Assembly (NCBI RefSeq): GCF_010093535.1
Contig: NW_022985172.1
Span: 1,342,561 to 1,406,560, forward strand
Length of the DNA: 64,000 nucleotides
Reading direction: 5' to 3'
Source: Lindgomyces ingoldianus
Taxonomy: Eukaryota; Ascomycota; Dothideomycetes; Pleosporales; Lindgomycetaceae
The first letter of the stretch is position 1. The number at the start of each line of letters is the position of its first letter. Both the position numbers and the translations under genes were made by a program. The notes below the pieces were generated by a model. That model was not told the origin of the DNA and searched no databases. It saw nothing but the letters and a program-made list of their open reading frames with translations. Positions 1-11,259 of the stretch are shown one piece after another.

Positions 1-114
1 CTGTTTGCGGATATATACTGGAAAGATGCATCCGAATCTGACAGTCTGCTTCTAAACTACTTGTGGGAAATACCTGGAGCGTCCACCATACAGGCTATGA
101 AGAACGGCGATTAG
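1..114 (+). other. possible 3' fragment of a coding region
   Basis: Frame 1 is open from the first base to a TAG at 112-114 and has protein-like composition (for example YWKDASESDSLLLNYLWEIP). It could be the last exon of a plus-strand gene that begins outside the window, or a relic. Another open, protein-like plus-strand stretch lies around 210-370. I do not recognise either, and 115-676 otherwise shows nothing I can support. Low confidence because the piece is only 37 codons. Confidence 0.25.
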
Positions 115-676
115 AAGGTTGCGTAGTTCTCCTTTCTCAATCTACTCAGCCTAATATTCCCTATGTTAGTTGGAGGTCCCTTCATTATAACTGATACCAG
201 GGCTCGAATTACGTTTTTGCCGAAGCGTTGCAGACGAGCTCAGCTTTGAATATCTCGGGCAAGTATTTCGAGCAAGGATATTTAGAATCTAGATTGTTTC
301 GACCAGAGGAGCGGTTCCAGTCAGGGATTTTTCGCAGGAGGGGATGGGAAGAAGCACTTCGGCATTGATTACAAGTAGATTGGCGACGCTGGAAACAAGA
401 GAGTGCACATTGCAAAAGTTAGGACAATGAAGAAGAAAGGCAACGAGTACTTACTGAGTAAGGAGAGAGGTGAAATTGTATGAAGTGTCGGAAGTCGTAG
501 TATGTTGCTTAATTGGTTTGATATTACTGTGCAATATGATTATTGGCTGTAGATGTACTGCATACATGGAATACATGTTGAGGTGGCTACATGTTCTCAA
601 CCCATTTAGCGTGACAACAGACATCGTCAGCCGATCAAGGGGCGGAGCGACTAAATACCTACAGTTCATTCACCCC

Positions 677-2315
677 CTACAAGACATGGCCAGACTCTTC
701 ATCACTGGATTCCTCGTCCGAATCTACACTGACCCTCTGGTCGCCCACTTTCCAGAATGAAGTTGGACCGGCAGGACCGTGGGGGTTGTAGTCCTTATCG
801 AACCATGTGCCGATGACACCTCGCTTGGAGTTTGGCCCACCGACTTGGATTCCTTCGCTGCGCCATCTCTCCTCTCCGCTACATATCAGTTAGTAATAAT
901 AAGTTCTCGAGGCCAGCATGGAAAAAGTGCAACTTACCCGTAAAATACGGATATCGTGGTCCATCGCACTTCGCTTTCTGGAGTGAGTCTTACGGTACCT
1001 CGAATCCTCGAGTTTGCATTCGGATCCCAAGATGCGTCAACAGAGCGTGAGGTCCCTGTGAAGTGGACAACTGGGAGGTCTTGATTATCAAATCGTCCTG
1101 GAGGTTCGACCTTGGTAACTTTAAAGCGCATAATGATATGGCGGATGGCTTCATCGGTATTTATCGGCTCCCTTGGTTGGTCCGATAGAACTTGGTCAGA
1201 TCCGAAGTTGTACGCATATAGATCAGTGTAATCTAAGTTTTGTCAGGTGCTGTCCCCTACCAAATGTTAAAGATGATTTACCAAGGAAACACACGATCTA
1301 TTTCCAAGTCAGCAATTAAATCTTAAAACGATTCTGGATTCCCGCTTACTCGTAGCCAAATTCCAGAAATATTGTAAGGATCCCTAAGCTCAAGCGGAAT
1401 ATCGGGTTCCATTGGCGTACCAGGAGGATAAAAATCTGCCAAGGGATTCTTAGAGATACCTCCAAAGGGGGTGCACCATACGGGCTTGAACCGATGAACC
1501 AAGCGCTGGCAGCATGTCCCTGAATTGTACCCCAGGTCAATCATGAGAGCTTCGAGCATCTCCCAGTCCACCTTCATAGATCCATCTTCGCGGAATGGAC
1601 CCCAGCAAGTATTGTCAGTGTAGTTTCGGAGATCGTACACCCGAGATCGGGCATATGGGTGGGTGGACAGTGACCGTCTTCCGAGGGGGCCAAGGGGGAC
1701 CCCGTAGAGACAGTGGAGCTTGGCGCTCAGTTGCTGGTCTTCTTCATCGTCTGCCGCTTGCTGTAGCTGAGTACCTGCTCGTTGATATAACGAGGATCTA
1801 TACATAAACGCATTCAAATTCCGCGAATTTGCGAATAACTTAGTCAGCTGTATTTTGCTTAGCGAGTCGCACTCATTGCTGGATGCAGAACAGATTAGTC
1901 TCTCGACCGTTGTCGCAACAAACTTGAAGTGGTTTCGCTGGTCGTGTTAGTTCTACCAGAGTTATTCGCATGAGTAAACTATACTCTGTGTTTAGCTTAC
2001 CTTCACATCCATATTTTCCGATCGAAGAATTTGCTGACACTTGACTAACTTCTGCAACTCTGAAATCCAGTCCGGATCCGGATCTGACGGGCTGCTCCTT
2101 GGATCATCCTACTCTATAATCAGCGGGATCGACTAATGAACTGACACTATACACACAAAATTCCGAAGGTAGTGGGCTTTAAACAAGCGTTTATTATCTT
2201 TGATAAAGGTATTGAATCCCCATGACGTTCTAGCACACGCGGCTAGGTCTTCCGGGCCGACCTCTTCGAGGATACGCATCAAGACATCATAGCAAAGATC
2301 GAGGAGCTCCGTCAT
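677..2315 (-). CDS. F-box domain protein
   Basis: Predicted 455-residue F-box protein. The family couples substrates to SCF ubiquitin ligases, which is the inferred role. Minus-strand exons in reading order: 2315-2157, 2108-2001, 1937-1350, 1297-1282, 1232-938, 878-677; the total of 1,368 bases is exactly 456 codons. The start is the ATG at 2315, giving MTELLDLCYDVLMRILEEV, the F-box helix region (about residues 1-50). The rest matches a fungal F-box family as I know it, with THPYARSRVYDLRNYT, CWGPFREDGSMKVDWEM and DYTDLYAYNF segments and an acidic C-terminus. Introns are 47-63 bases; the last has a perfect TACTAAC branch site. The first 5' splice site is GTGTGT, less usual than the GTAAGT/GTAAGC of the others. 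Exon 4 is only 16 bases. No break is seen, so the gene looks functional. Confidence 0.88.
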
Positions 2316-3047
2316 CTCAAGAATCAGATTGTAGGTGTGTCGGTTATGCGCACGACGAAGGTTGATGCTGCTGTGTTGAATGGCAAAGCTCAAATGTCGT
2401 CGTTTGAGGTGGGGTTTCGGAGATAAAGGACGATACCGATTGGAGGGTGTAGCCTCATCGCATCATGGAGATTGCGGAATGGAGTCGTCCCTCGACATAT
2501 TGAAGGCATGGAGACTCAGTATAGGAGAATACGAATCATTAATTGTGCTAATCGACGCGAGTCGTCATTGAAACGGGAAAAAATCCTTGGTCCTGTGTTT
2601 TCGCGTTAACGTTGAGACGCCCTCTGCTCGGACTTATGTCAGCAAGGGGCGCGGTTAAATTACATCATTCCCTTAGAACCCGAGGATATGCCTAATGATT
2701 CCAAGGATAATCTATAACCTAGATAGACCTAGATTCTTTGTCACTAGCCGCCTATTTTTCTGGCCGGGCTACTCTGGGAATCCACCCACAGACACACTAG
2801 AAGATCCGGTAAACCAATGATTTCACAGAATTGGATGATGACCACAGACAATGACTCAAACCTAGGGACAGAGTATGAGAATAGAAATATCAAAGGACTT
2901 TGAGAGACCATATACAGGGGGTGGGGGCTTGGGTTGTCCTGTTATGGTTTCCCAAAAGCCTCAAACAGTCCTTGAACGGTCGTGCGTACGAGTGTCGTTG
3001 TCATACATCTGCGTTCGTCTTGTGCGTTCGTCTTGTGTTTTCTTCTT

Positions 3048-3163
3048 GCCATTCTCGAAAGGCCCGTGTAAGATTTGGGGTGGGATACTGCTGGTATATC
3101 TGAGCTCGGGTTGCGTTTCTTCCAGCCATTCTCGAAAGGCTCGTGTAAGATACGGGGTGAGAT
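3048..3163. repeat. imperfect direct repeat, ~39 bp unit
   Basis: Two copies, 3048-3086 and 3125-3163, both containing CCATTCTCGAAAGGC followed by CGTGTAAGAT and a G-rich end. They differ at a few positions and are separated by about 38 bases. Confidence 0.7.
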
Positions 3164-3918
3164 TTTGCTAATATTAGGAAGGGGAATAGCTCGCACTCCG
3201 GCTAATAGAACGAGAGCAGTAGTGCTAGACAGTGGGATAACGCATAATGTACCAAGGGGGAGAATAAAGTCTCGGAATTTGAGTATAAGACCAAACTGCA
3301 GTAGAAGGAAGAACTTGTTGACTGACATTTATTAGTGCGGTCTAAAAAATGAGCCCAAGAAGCCGGTGGAGGGTGACTTAAGGTAGCAGAAGTATGAAAC
3401 TCAGGATCGAAATTAGGGGAAATAAATTCAATAATGTACTTTGTAAAGTGTTGTAAGCAATATCATCCGAAAACACGCCCTCTTCATCCACTCCGTAAAG
3501 ATACGGAAGAATGATGCCGTGTTCTCTGGAAAGTATGACTTACTAATCATATCTGAGATGGCGTAGCGGAACCTCCAGGCTAGTTCGGAAAATCTACCAG
3601 CGAAAAGTGCAAGATGGTTTTTAAGCGGAAGGTTCAAGTGAGAGCAAAGACACGGGAATGGAGAGTATCCAAGATTCGATGCAACCGACCGTGTTCGTTG
3701 TGCCAAATCTAGCTAAAAATGTTTCAGGTTTTGCTGCATTCAAATTCAAAGCAAGGAACAATTTTAAGGAATAGGTCCAGAAATTACGAATGCCCTTAAT
3801 AAGAGCAGATCATATTATGGTGGATAGACAGTGCAAGAGACAAAGAGGGAAAAAATAAAAGCTAAAATATTTAAGGGTGAACATCGAGATTTCCGCTCAT
3901 ATAACATAAAACACAATT

Positions 3919-3933
3919 GGGGGGGGGGGGGGG
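3919..3933. repeat. 15-base poly-G tract
   Basis: An uninterrupted run of 15 G between ACACAATT and CAACC. It may be a real homopolymer or an assembly artefact. Confidence 0.9.
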
Positions 3934-4425
3934 CAACCTGGCGGATCTAAGGACGTGGTAAGAGAAATGAATAGGGCATGCGTCAGAGTTTGGCATTTAT
4001 TCGGCGTCTTGATCACCAGTTAGTGCACCTAGCAGTTCTATAAATACTATTTATGTAAAGTAACAGTCTCTTCTTTTGCATTTGTTCTTATTTTACATTT
4101 GTTCTTAGGTTTAACAGCATCGACGAGAGCACGTACCAAGCGAAGTGCTTGCAATTCTCATGTTCTGGGTTTCGCTCTACCGTTGGCTATTACCGGAACT
4201 TCATGAGGGTGGACACTCCTGCTGTGAAATGCAAAAATAACTTCAACAGGGAACCTCGTAACCGCATACGTCAGTCAACTCTGCTTTCTCTAGCGGAGAA
4301 CTCACTTCTCTTTACACATGACAAGGAGAGAGATGTAAATATAGGACAACACCATGCACTTTTAATGATGGCTAGTCGTAGATATCCTCGGACATGCCCT
4401 TAGGGACCTGGGCATTTAAGGGAAA

Positions 4426-5540
4426 TTGGATGGAGGCCTGAAAAACGTCCCTACAAACGTGATTACTTCTACATTGGAGGGCAATATGTCAACATCACCA
4501 TTCGTGTTCACAGTCACCCCTAGAACAATTCCTTCCATTAATATAGGCCAGGTTAGTGTCGACTCCACGAATGAATACACGGTTAGTCAAATATACCTTG
4601 AGAAACTCATGCCCTTGTACCCCACCTGGCCACACCCTTTGGTCTTTGTTCATGGTGCCACACAAATAGCGACGAATTACCTCAATAAACCTAGTGGCTT
4701 TCCACGCTGGACTTCATACTTCCTCTCCAAAGGCTACAACGCCTACCTCTCCGACCAGCCCGAGCGAGCCCGAAGTCCATGGGTCCCGACATCGATTTAA
4801 TGCTCCTTCTTTGGACCTAAGATATCGAACACTACTTTGCCGCTACTGCAAACCATTCGCTCTAGCCACAGGCATAGTTGCACACACAGTGGCCTGGGGG
4901 GGGAAGAAAGGCGATTCGGTGTTCAGCAATTTCTATGCTGGGCAGATCCAGTTCCAGATTGATACCCAACGGAGCGAGGAACTCAATACCCTAGCTTACT
5001 GGGGGCTGCTATATAAGGCCGTAGAACAAGTGTTTCTAACCTCAAATTTTTCAGTCCCAGCCATACGGGCAGCAGATTGGCGATAAAAGGCTGAATCAAC
5101 TCCGCGCATGACCGTGGAACTTGCTGGCCCACCTTTTGTCGAATTTGCACCCGCCCCTAGTACCATTCGGGCATTCGGGCAGCTGACCTTTCCATCCCAT
5201 ATGGCCCAGCTGTGGGTGTGGAGGGAACAAATCTTAGCACTGTAGCGATTCTAGCCCGAGACTCTAGTTCTACCGAATGCATATTGCAGAAATAGGCGGC
5301 GAAGATGTTAGCGGATTTAAGCAAGATCCCGGTTACCATATCAACCGGAGAGGGAAGTTATCATATGCCGTATGAGTACTGTATAGCGGAGTATCTGAGG
5401 CAAGCTAGCGCAAAGTTGAATTATGTGCAGTTGGGGGATGTGGGAGTGCATGGGAATGGGCACATTATTTTTTGGAAAGAACAATTTGGGAAATTGAGAA
5501 GAGGATTCTTGAGTGGTTGCAGACACATTGAGAGCAAAGG
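4426..5540 (+). pseudogene. alpha/beta-hydrolase fold pseudogene
   Basis: Pieces of a fungal alpha/beta-hydrolase (esterase-like) lie in order on the plus strand but in shifting frames. The N-terminal half (4500-4790) reads HPLVFVHGA, the oxyanion-loop region, then WTSYFLSKGYNAYLSDQPER and ARSPW. A middle piece (about 4915-5000) reads NFYAGQIQFQ. The C-terminal piece (5305-5500) reads LNYVQLGDVGVHGNGHIIF, which carries the expected catalytic His. Breaks: frame changes upstream of 4550, near 4800, at a G run near 4895, and around 5050; stop codons in the 4800-4880 segment sit where the family has sense codons (two TAG, near TCTAGCC and GCATAGT). The nucleophile-elbow region near 5050-5085 appears shortened. 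Several stops fit CA-to-TA or TG-to-TA changes. Not expected to make an active enzyme. Confidence 0.75.
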
Positions 5541-6002
5541 AAATGGACGAGAAGGACGGTGGTGGCATGGACGGCTCCTGTCACAGACGTCAAGTTCTTG
5601 GTTCGCATACTGCAAGGCATTGGACGGGCCCAGTTGATGGCCCTACTATCAGGTGACATCCGTATTGTTCAAGAAGGCGAAAATAGATCTGTGAAAGATT
5701 GAAGAGGCAACTTAGTGGGATGTGGCTTGTCGGATATATTGGAAGTGTCCTTGCAAGCTTCGGATTCACCGTCCAAGCCCCGCACAAAGCAGAGCCAGCT
5801 TGGTTCATAGACAACGTAGTGGCAGTGAAGTTACAGCATATGCCGTGGGCTGATCGCCTCGACGAGAGATTTGATCGCCAGGTGAGGCGGAGGTCGTGCA
5901 GTCAGTGGAGCTAAGCGAAAAGTATGCGTTTTCTATCCTAAATTTGATTACGAGCCGTTCCGCGTAGCTCCCAATCCAGCTTCGTTAGGCTAGTCGTCGC
6001 TA

Positions 6003-8011
6003 ATAATGTTCGAATTCAGGATACCGAATTTGTTAGGCTTGTCCAGCTTCTCCTCGGGCTTAAATTGCTGTCCCAAAATGGGGAACATCGCTCTCAAAGG
6101 TTGCGCTCAGCTGGCTGAAGCCAAGCGGCAAGTGATAGACAATAAGAGATTCGAATCGCCCACGATGGGGAAAAAGTGGATTATAGAGGATCTACGATGC
6201 ATTAAAGAGCTGTTCAGCTTATAGCAGGTTGGGCGTCGCCTTTCTTTGCTGTATTCGCACATGCACGCATCTTGACTCAGCTCGGGCTAACAAGGGCGAA
6301 GTTTGCAACTCTACACCAACATATGCGAGACTGAAATGCATTCACCACCGGCTCAGGTGGCTGGCTGGTAGAATTATTGAGAAGGATTTTCGACATGATA
6401 GCGGGAGAAAGAAGGCCTGCATGGAGCGTTTTCTCTAATCATAGAGAAGGAACTTAAGAAGCATTGGGGCACAACTAATTTAACTAAAACAAGATCAAAG
6501 ACGCAGCAGCGGTAGACGAAGGTATCCCTCATTTCCATATCATGGTTTCTTGTATTTTTGAGGATTGACTAAGTTTAGCCGAATCCAATGACATCAAGAC
6601 CAATGAAGTCCAGCTCCTCTCCAAAGAGCGTGAAAACGCTTTGAGAACTTTGGATTTCGGCACTCTCAATGCGCTTGATGGAAAAAAAAAAAAAAATTCA
6701 AGAATGAGCTTTCGCCCATCCGCTCTACCATCGAAGACCAAGGCGAGAATGCTTTCAATATCATCACAGACTAGAATGGGCGGGAGATCCAGATATGGCG
6801 TAATAAAGATGCTATGTTCTGGGTCCATGTGAAGCAGGACGAAACTGCTAAGCAAGCGGCGCCTGCTGACCAGCGGGAGAAGACGGTATTCAATCCTACA
6901 GTTGAGGTCGGAACAATGACCAAAAATGGAGGGCAGTCGATCATTTCCTTTGTCGTGGTGGAAGGATCATATTGATGATATCACGATCCAAACTTTTGCG
7001 GCGGGGGTTGGAGCGGTTGTAGAGCATAAGATCTTGTCCGCGCTGACTTAGAAGACAGATGATGCCATTGCGATTGCAACAGCTAGTGCTGAGAGGGTAA
7101 TGGGCCTGCTGCACTGGACAGGGCACGTGATAACGGGACAAAGCTACAGATTGATGCAGCAATCAGGGCACTCAAAGAGGCAGAAAAGAAGGTCGATAAG
7201 GCCTGGCTCAAGAATTTGCCCAAGTCAAAGGCAGTAGAGAAAATTTTGTCCGTAGCGGCAAGGTTTCCCAAGATCTCAGCCTTCTTAGGAGGCACCATCG
7301 TCTCAGTCCTAGTCTCGCCGGGACTTGAGGTGGCCAATTACTTAGTTAAAAAAGACGACTGGATCCGAGTGCAAGTGTACAACTTCGACAAGAGAGACTG
7401 GACGATCGATGATTGGTATCACGACAATGGAATCATCGCCGGTGGCTCAGCATGGGAGGTTAAAACCATCCCAGCGGGAAAGCGTGAGTGCATCAAGGAC
7501 CCCCCCAGTATTTATGTCAAATGAACTGCTAACATGTTTTGCAGAGGAGGTTGAGACGTATGGGGCACCAAAATGGTGAAGTGGAATGCCATCAACAGTG
7601 TCACCTACTACTTTCAAAATAGTGAGCACACCTAAACATGCGTTGGTAAGACTTACCATACCTACAAATGACAGGCTTTAAGATCACGTATGGTGTTGGG
7701 ATTCGCCCTTCGCGCCAAAACAACAGACGGCAAAGCAGATACGTGACCAAATCATAGGGACACTGCTATGCCAGAACTTAACTTTCATGCAGGGGTTTCG
7801 ATAGTATATATCTGCAAATTCTAGACGTCCAATCGTCTAACTATCCGGTCCGAGTATCCAACCTCCATCAAGGATTTTTACGACGATGAGAAAAATTGGC
7901 CGCATGGCCGCCCACAGACTGTTAAGTGTGAGGTTACGACACTAGATGGGTCCAAAGTAAATGTGACTAGGAGCACCAAGGAATTAGCCGGAGTTTCGGG
8001 TCATATCTAGA
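6003..8011 (+). pseudogene. decayed gene of an unrecognised fungal family
   Basis: Plus-strand protein-like segments occur in changing frames from about 6003 to a TAG near 8011. The longest open piece is 7216-7524, with a Lys/Glu-rich helical part, a hydrophobic stretch (FLGGTIVSVLVSP) and a Trp/Asp-rich part (WTIDDWYHDN). A plausible intron follows (5' site GTGAGT near 7485, branch TGCTAAC, AG near 7543), then frameshifted remnants to 8011 ending in KELAGVSGHI. Frame breaks include an A run near 6680, the TTGATGA region near 6970, and positions near 7110 and 7560; stop codons interrupt most segments. The C-terminal part recalls an uncharacterised family of fungal proteins with a helical N-terminus and beta-rich C-terminus, but I cannot name it. 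The extent upstream of 6540 is uncertain. Confidence 0.55.
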
Positions 8012-8489
8012 AGTTCTACGTATTGATTGGGGTCTGATCTGCATGCAGAATTCGAATGAGTTTGTAGAGCTAGGGCTTCAGCGAATAGGCGAATGCTAGG
8101 GCTCTCAAGAAATATTCCTAGAGTAGCAGCAATGTATAGAACAGGCACCTATTATTCGATGGATTCTAGCCTTGTCATGCAGAAGTCCTTCGTTCTGTTA
8201 TGTAGCGGTTTCAAGCCATTGAACAGTTACCCCCTAGTTTCATCATACGTAAATCAAATCCACAAGCCTTAACGAGGGCAGCAGGCTCCAAACACGCTTT
8301 TGCGCGTCACTCAACCTCTAGTACCACTTTCTAATATGCCAACAATGAGATGCCCTTTCCCCCACAGTGATTGAGGCGATGACCCGGGTCTGCTCTAAAC
8401 AACTGTAGTAGTAAGCAATTTATCATCATTAAACACCCTCTAACAAAATTTTAGAGGGTAAGAAGACATGTTACACGCTACTACCTCGT
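8012..8489. other. intergenic, no gene seen
   Basis: Non-coding sequence between the decayed gene and the 3' end of the HET gene. A short inverted repeat, ACCCTCTAACAAAATTTTAGAGGGT near 8436-8460, could fold in the 3' region of the HET transcript. Confidence 0.4.
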
Positions 8490-10901
8490 TCACACAAACC
8501 AAAATGTCTTATACTCCGGCCGAACCATCGTCCACAGTTTATGAAAGTCGTCCATGGAAACAATCAGCCTCGCATACCCGGCTCTAGAAAACGAATTTGA
8601 GAGGTGTCTTTCAGGCGAGAGAAAGATCATGTCCAGTGTTACGACAAGGGAATCTGCCACCAGAGCTGACACGAGCAGAAAATCGCCGAATAGGATAACA
8701 CTGGAAGGCAGAGGTAGCACGGGGCTTATTTCAAAGGCGAATTCGCTATGATAGTTGGGCCAAGATTTGAGCCAGTATTTCCCTTCCTTATAGATGGATT
8801 GGTGTCTTGAGCACTTGCAAATGCCGAAGGGGGAGAGATCGAAGTCATGAACGACATTAGAGGGTGGGTCTTCTGGTACCATTGATTTCGACAGCGGAAA
8901 TTTGAGCACGATACCGGAGATTTCGAGCGAAGTGTCAAGCTGGACGCAGTTGTGATCCGATTCCGGCTTTGTCGATGCTGGATCTGAGGGTAGCTTTGGT
9001 AGAGTCTCCATGAAGAGCTTAGTTACATTTTCGTAGAGTTCAGCGCGGCGAGTTGGCTCCTTTGCTGTGGTCACCTCAGTCGGTTCAGACAGATTCATGG
9101 CTTTACCAAGATAAACAACCCGCATAGGGGCCATAATCGAGTCCCGTAAGCGTCTAGTGTCGAGGGTGGTGATCTTAACACCTCCCTGTAGCTCCCAACC
9201 AGCCCAGCTCCAGCTAGGAAATTGGCTCGGGGCCCGTCGCCGGACTTGGCGTAACTCGTTCGAGCCAGGAAGCAGTTGTTTCCAAACTAAACATTGCTGG
9301 AAATTCTCCAAGGGTAAGCCAAACAAAAATCCCTCGTGAAATAGTTTTCCTTGTAGTTGACCTAACAGGCCAGAGACAGCTTTCAAAGCATCGTCGTCTT
9401 TTGTCATCCTTCGGCTAGTGTACTCGGCAATAAGGTGATTGTAGACTGAGAGTTTGCGGAAGTACGGAGATAGCCCGTCGAGCAACGGAGTAGGTGAATC
9501 TAGTGGATTAATAAGTGGCCGGAATAGAGACCTGTTGTCCTCCTGTCCGTATGACGCAAATTTTCCAAGATCTTCGGAGCACTGCATCCCATTGCAGACG
9601 AAATGCACCTGATGTTCTGTAAACACGATGCATCGACTCGACATGAGGCCTTCTTGGTATGTCCACGCGCGTGTCATCCACACCGATCTTTTTAATTCCT
9701 CTTCTAGGCTGGGATGTTTAGAGACTAGCCGGTGTTCTCCAAAGTGAGCCTCAATTTGCGGCGTCCTCTTCGGTTGCTGTTCGACGCCGTGAATACCGCT
9801 ATTCGCGGTTGCACCGCCGAGAGCGATGATAGTAGAATAAGCTCCCCGGTAGATTCTCCCCATCAATAGTATTTGCTCGTGCTTGTCGACAGCATTACTT
9901 TGGTCGATGCAAACTGAATCAACCCATAGATACCGATGACCTAATGATCGAACAACTATCATGGCATGCTCAATAGTCAAAGGGAGAGCTCCTGGCAGCG
10001 AGCCAAATTCTGAGACCTTCGGCTGCTCAGATTTACCCCAGACGTAACTCAGCGCCAAGTATTCGTCATTCATAGGCAAAGGTTGAACCGTTCGCTCGTA
10101 TACATCGATGACGCGAATTGCTTCCAAACCTGCAGGTCGTGCTGGTTTGCACCCGAGGTGACGCAAAGTACAACAGCCAAGCCATGATTTAATGGACCCG
10201 TAGTCGGGATTCAGCCCAACGATGTTGACTCTAGGCAGTCGAATATGCCAGAGGCTGTGCCCCTGGGCCTTTCGTGAGGAAGTAACCCCAAATTGAACAT
10301 CGTTGCAGCGGTCAATCCCAACAAAGCAAATGTTGGGTCCTTTAGTTTCGAAGCGAAATGTCTGAGGCAGCTCCATATTTCGTTCATGTGTCCAGTTAAC
10401 ATGTGTGGCCATGAATGATTCGCTGTGGGCAGTCCACATTTCGTCGAACCAACAAAGATCGCATTGAGCTACATCATGCGGATCGAAAAGAATACGATGA
10501 AGGAAGGCTGCGGAACCATAAGTCGCATCAGGCTTTATACTTTTCTCTTTAGGGTGTCTTTTAGCCATAATCTGGACAATTCCAAGCTCTTTACATGGAG
10601 TGCATTCATTGTCACGGTTCCATGGGCTTTGGGGCCTTTCAGGAGAATCTAAATCAGGGTCCTTTTCGCTAAGATCTTCATCATCGGCTATAATCCTTCT
10701 TCGTTTTGTTGAAACTTCGTCAGCCGAGCTAAGTCTTCTTTTCCTCGTGGTATTGAGATCTTCGTTCGAATCGTTTGGTGTAGGTTCCATCTGTGCAGAA
10801 ATGTTAATTCGATTTGGGGATTTGAAAGGCGAAGAATTACGCGACGGGTAACCTTTTGAACCTGCCTTCAGAGGCTGTGCAATCCACGTGGTAACGCCCA
10901 T
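8490..10901 (-). CDS. HET-domain protein
   Basis: Heterokaryon-incompatibility-type protein read from one uninterrupted frame. The open frame extends to 10928 only through a GTG; the first ATG is at 10901 (803 residues) and a second at 10790 (766 residues) is also plausible. Counting from the 10928 codon, the HET core starts at residue 290 with YLALSYVWGK, continues with YLWVDSVCIDQSN near 335-345, and then RAWTYQEGLMSSRCIVF. The region before it has basic patches (RKRR, KRRR) that could be nuclear signals, and acidic stretches. HET proteins trigger cell death on allorecognition; that role is inferred from the family. The C-terminal third has no domain I recognise. The neighbour is an AT-rich repeat relic upstream; a second HET gene lies about 4.3 kb away on the same strand. 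Confidence 0.88.
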   Translation of the reverse strand: MGVTTWIAQPLKAGSKGYPSRNSSPFKSPNRINISAQMEPTPNDSNEDLNTTRKRRLSSADEVSTKRRRIIADDEDLSEKDPDLDSPERPQSPWNRDNECTPCKELGIVQIMAKRHPKEKSIKPDATYGSAAFLHRILFDPHDVAQCDLCWFDEMWTAHSESFMATHVNWTHERNMELPQTFRFETKGPNICFVGIDRCNDVQFGVTSSRKAQGHSLWHIRLPRVNIVGLNPDYGSIKSWLGCCTLRHLGCKPARPAGLEAIRVIDVYERTVQPLPMNDEYLALSYVWGKSEQPKVSEFGSLPGALPLTIEHAMIVVRSLGHRYLWVDSVCIDQSNAVDKHEQILLMGRIYRGAYSTIIALGGATANSGIHGVEQQPKRTPQIEAHFGEHRLVSKHPSLEEELKRSVWMTRAWTYQEGLMSSRCIVFTEHQVHFVCNGMQCSEDLGKFASYGQEDNRSLFRPLINPLDSPTPLLDGLSPYFRKLSVYNHLIAEYTSRRMTKDDDALKAVSGLLGQLQGKLFHEGFLFGLPLENFQQCLVWKQLLPGSNELRQVRRRAPSQFPSWSWAGWELQGGVKITTLDTRRLRDSIMAPMRVVYLGKAMNLSEPTEVTTAKEPTRRAELYENVTKLFMETLPKLPSDPASTKPESDHNCVQLDTSLEISGIVLKFPLSKSMVPEDPPSNVVHDFDLSPFGICKCSRHQSIYKEGKYWLKSWPNYHSEFAFEISPVLPLPSSVILFGDFLLVSALVADSLVVTLDMIFLSPERHLSNSFSRAGYARLIVSMDDFHKLWTMVRPEYKTFWFV

Positions 10902-11259
10902 TTTCAGCCTTCCAAGGCTAAGTTTCACCGGAGCTGCAACCCGTATTACAGCACTTTATCACATAACGTAGAACATGACCGGGATAACTTAATTGAAACC
11001 TCTTGCTGGAATTAGAGTGGATGCTAACTAGATACAAATTTTGGTACTCGAGGTATTGGTACTGAATATATATGCGTTCTCAGCAAGAAGACTCCCAAAG
11101 ATTGTGAGCTTCTAATTTGTATAGGACGCGCAGACATGAAGAGTAGGATAAATCAGAAGGTCAACGAGTCAGTGAGGAAAGCGCTGGAAAGGGCAAGTTG
11201 GTTAGATGTCCCTTGGAGCCTCAAGGCTGAGTCAAGCATGTGTTAAATTGCTTGGCATG
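10902..11259. other. intergenic upstream of HET gene
   Basis: Normal-composition sequence containing the likely promoter of the HET gene. No specific motif is called. Confidence 0.4.

Larger units (their letters stand above)
2316..4425. other. intergenic, no gene seen
   Basis: No convincing coding potential. It holds a tandem pair of about 13 bases near 3010-3037, an imperfect direct repeat of about 39 bases (3048-3086 and 3125-3163), and a run of 15 G at 3919-3933. Confidence 0.5.

Noticed and set aside
10902..10928. Longer N-terminus for the 8490-10901 HET gene
   Set aside because: The extra codons begin with GTG; nuclear fungal genes start at ATG, and 10901 or 10790 are better.
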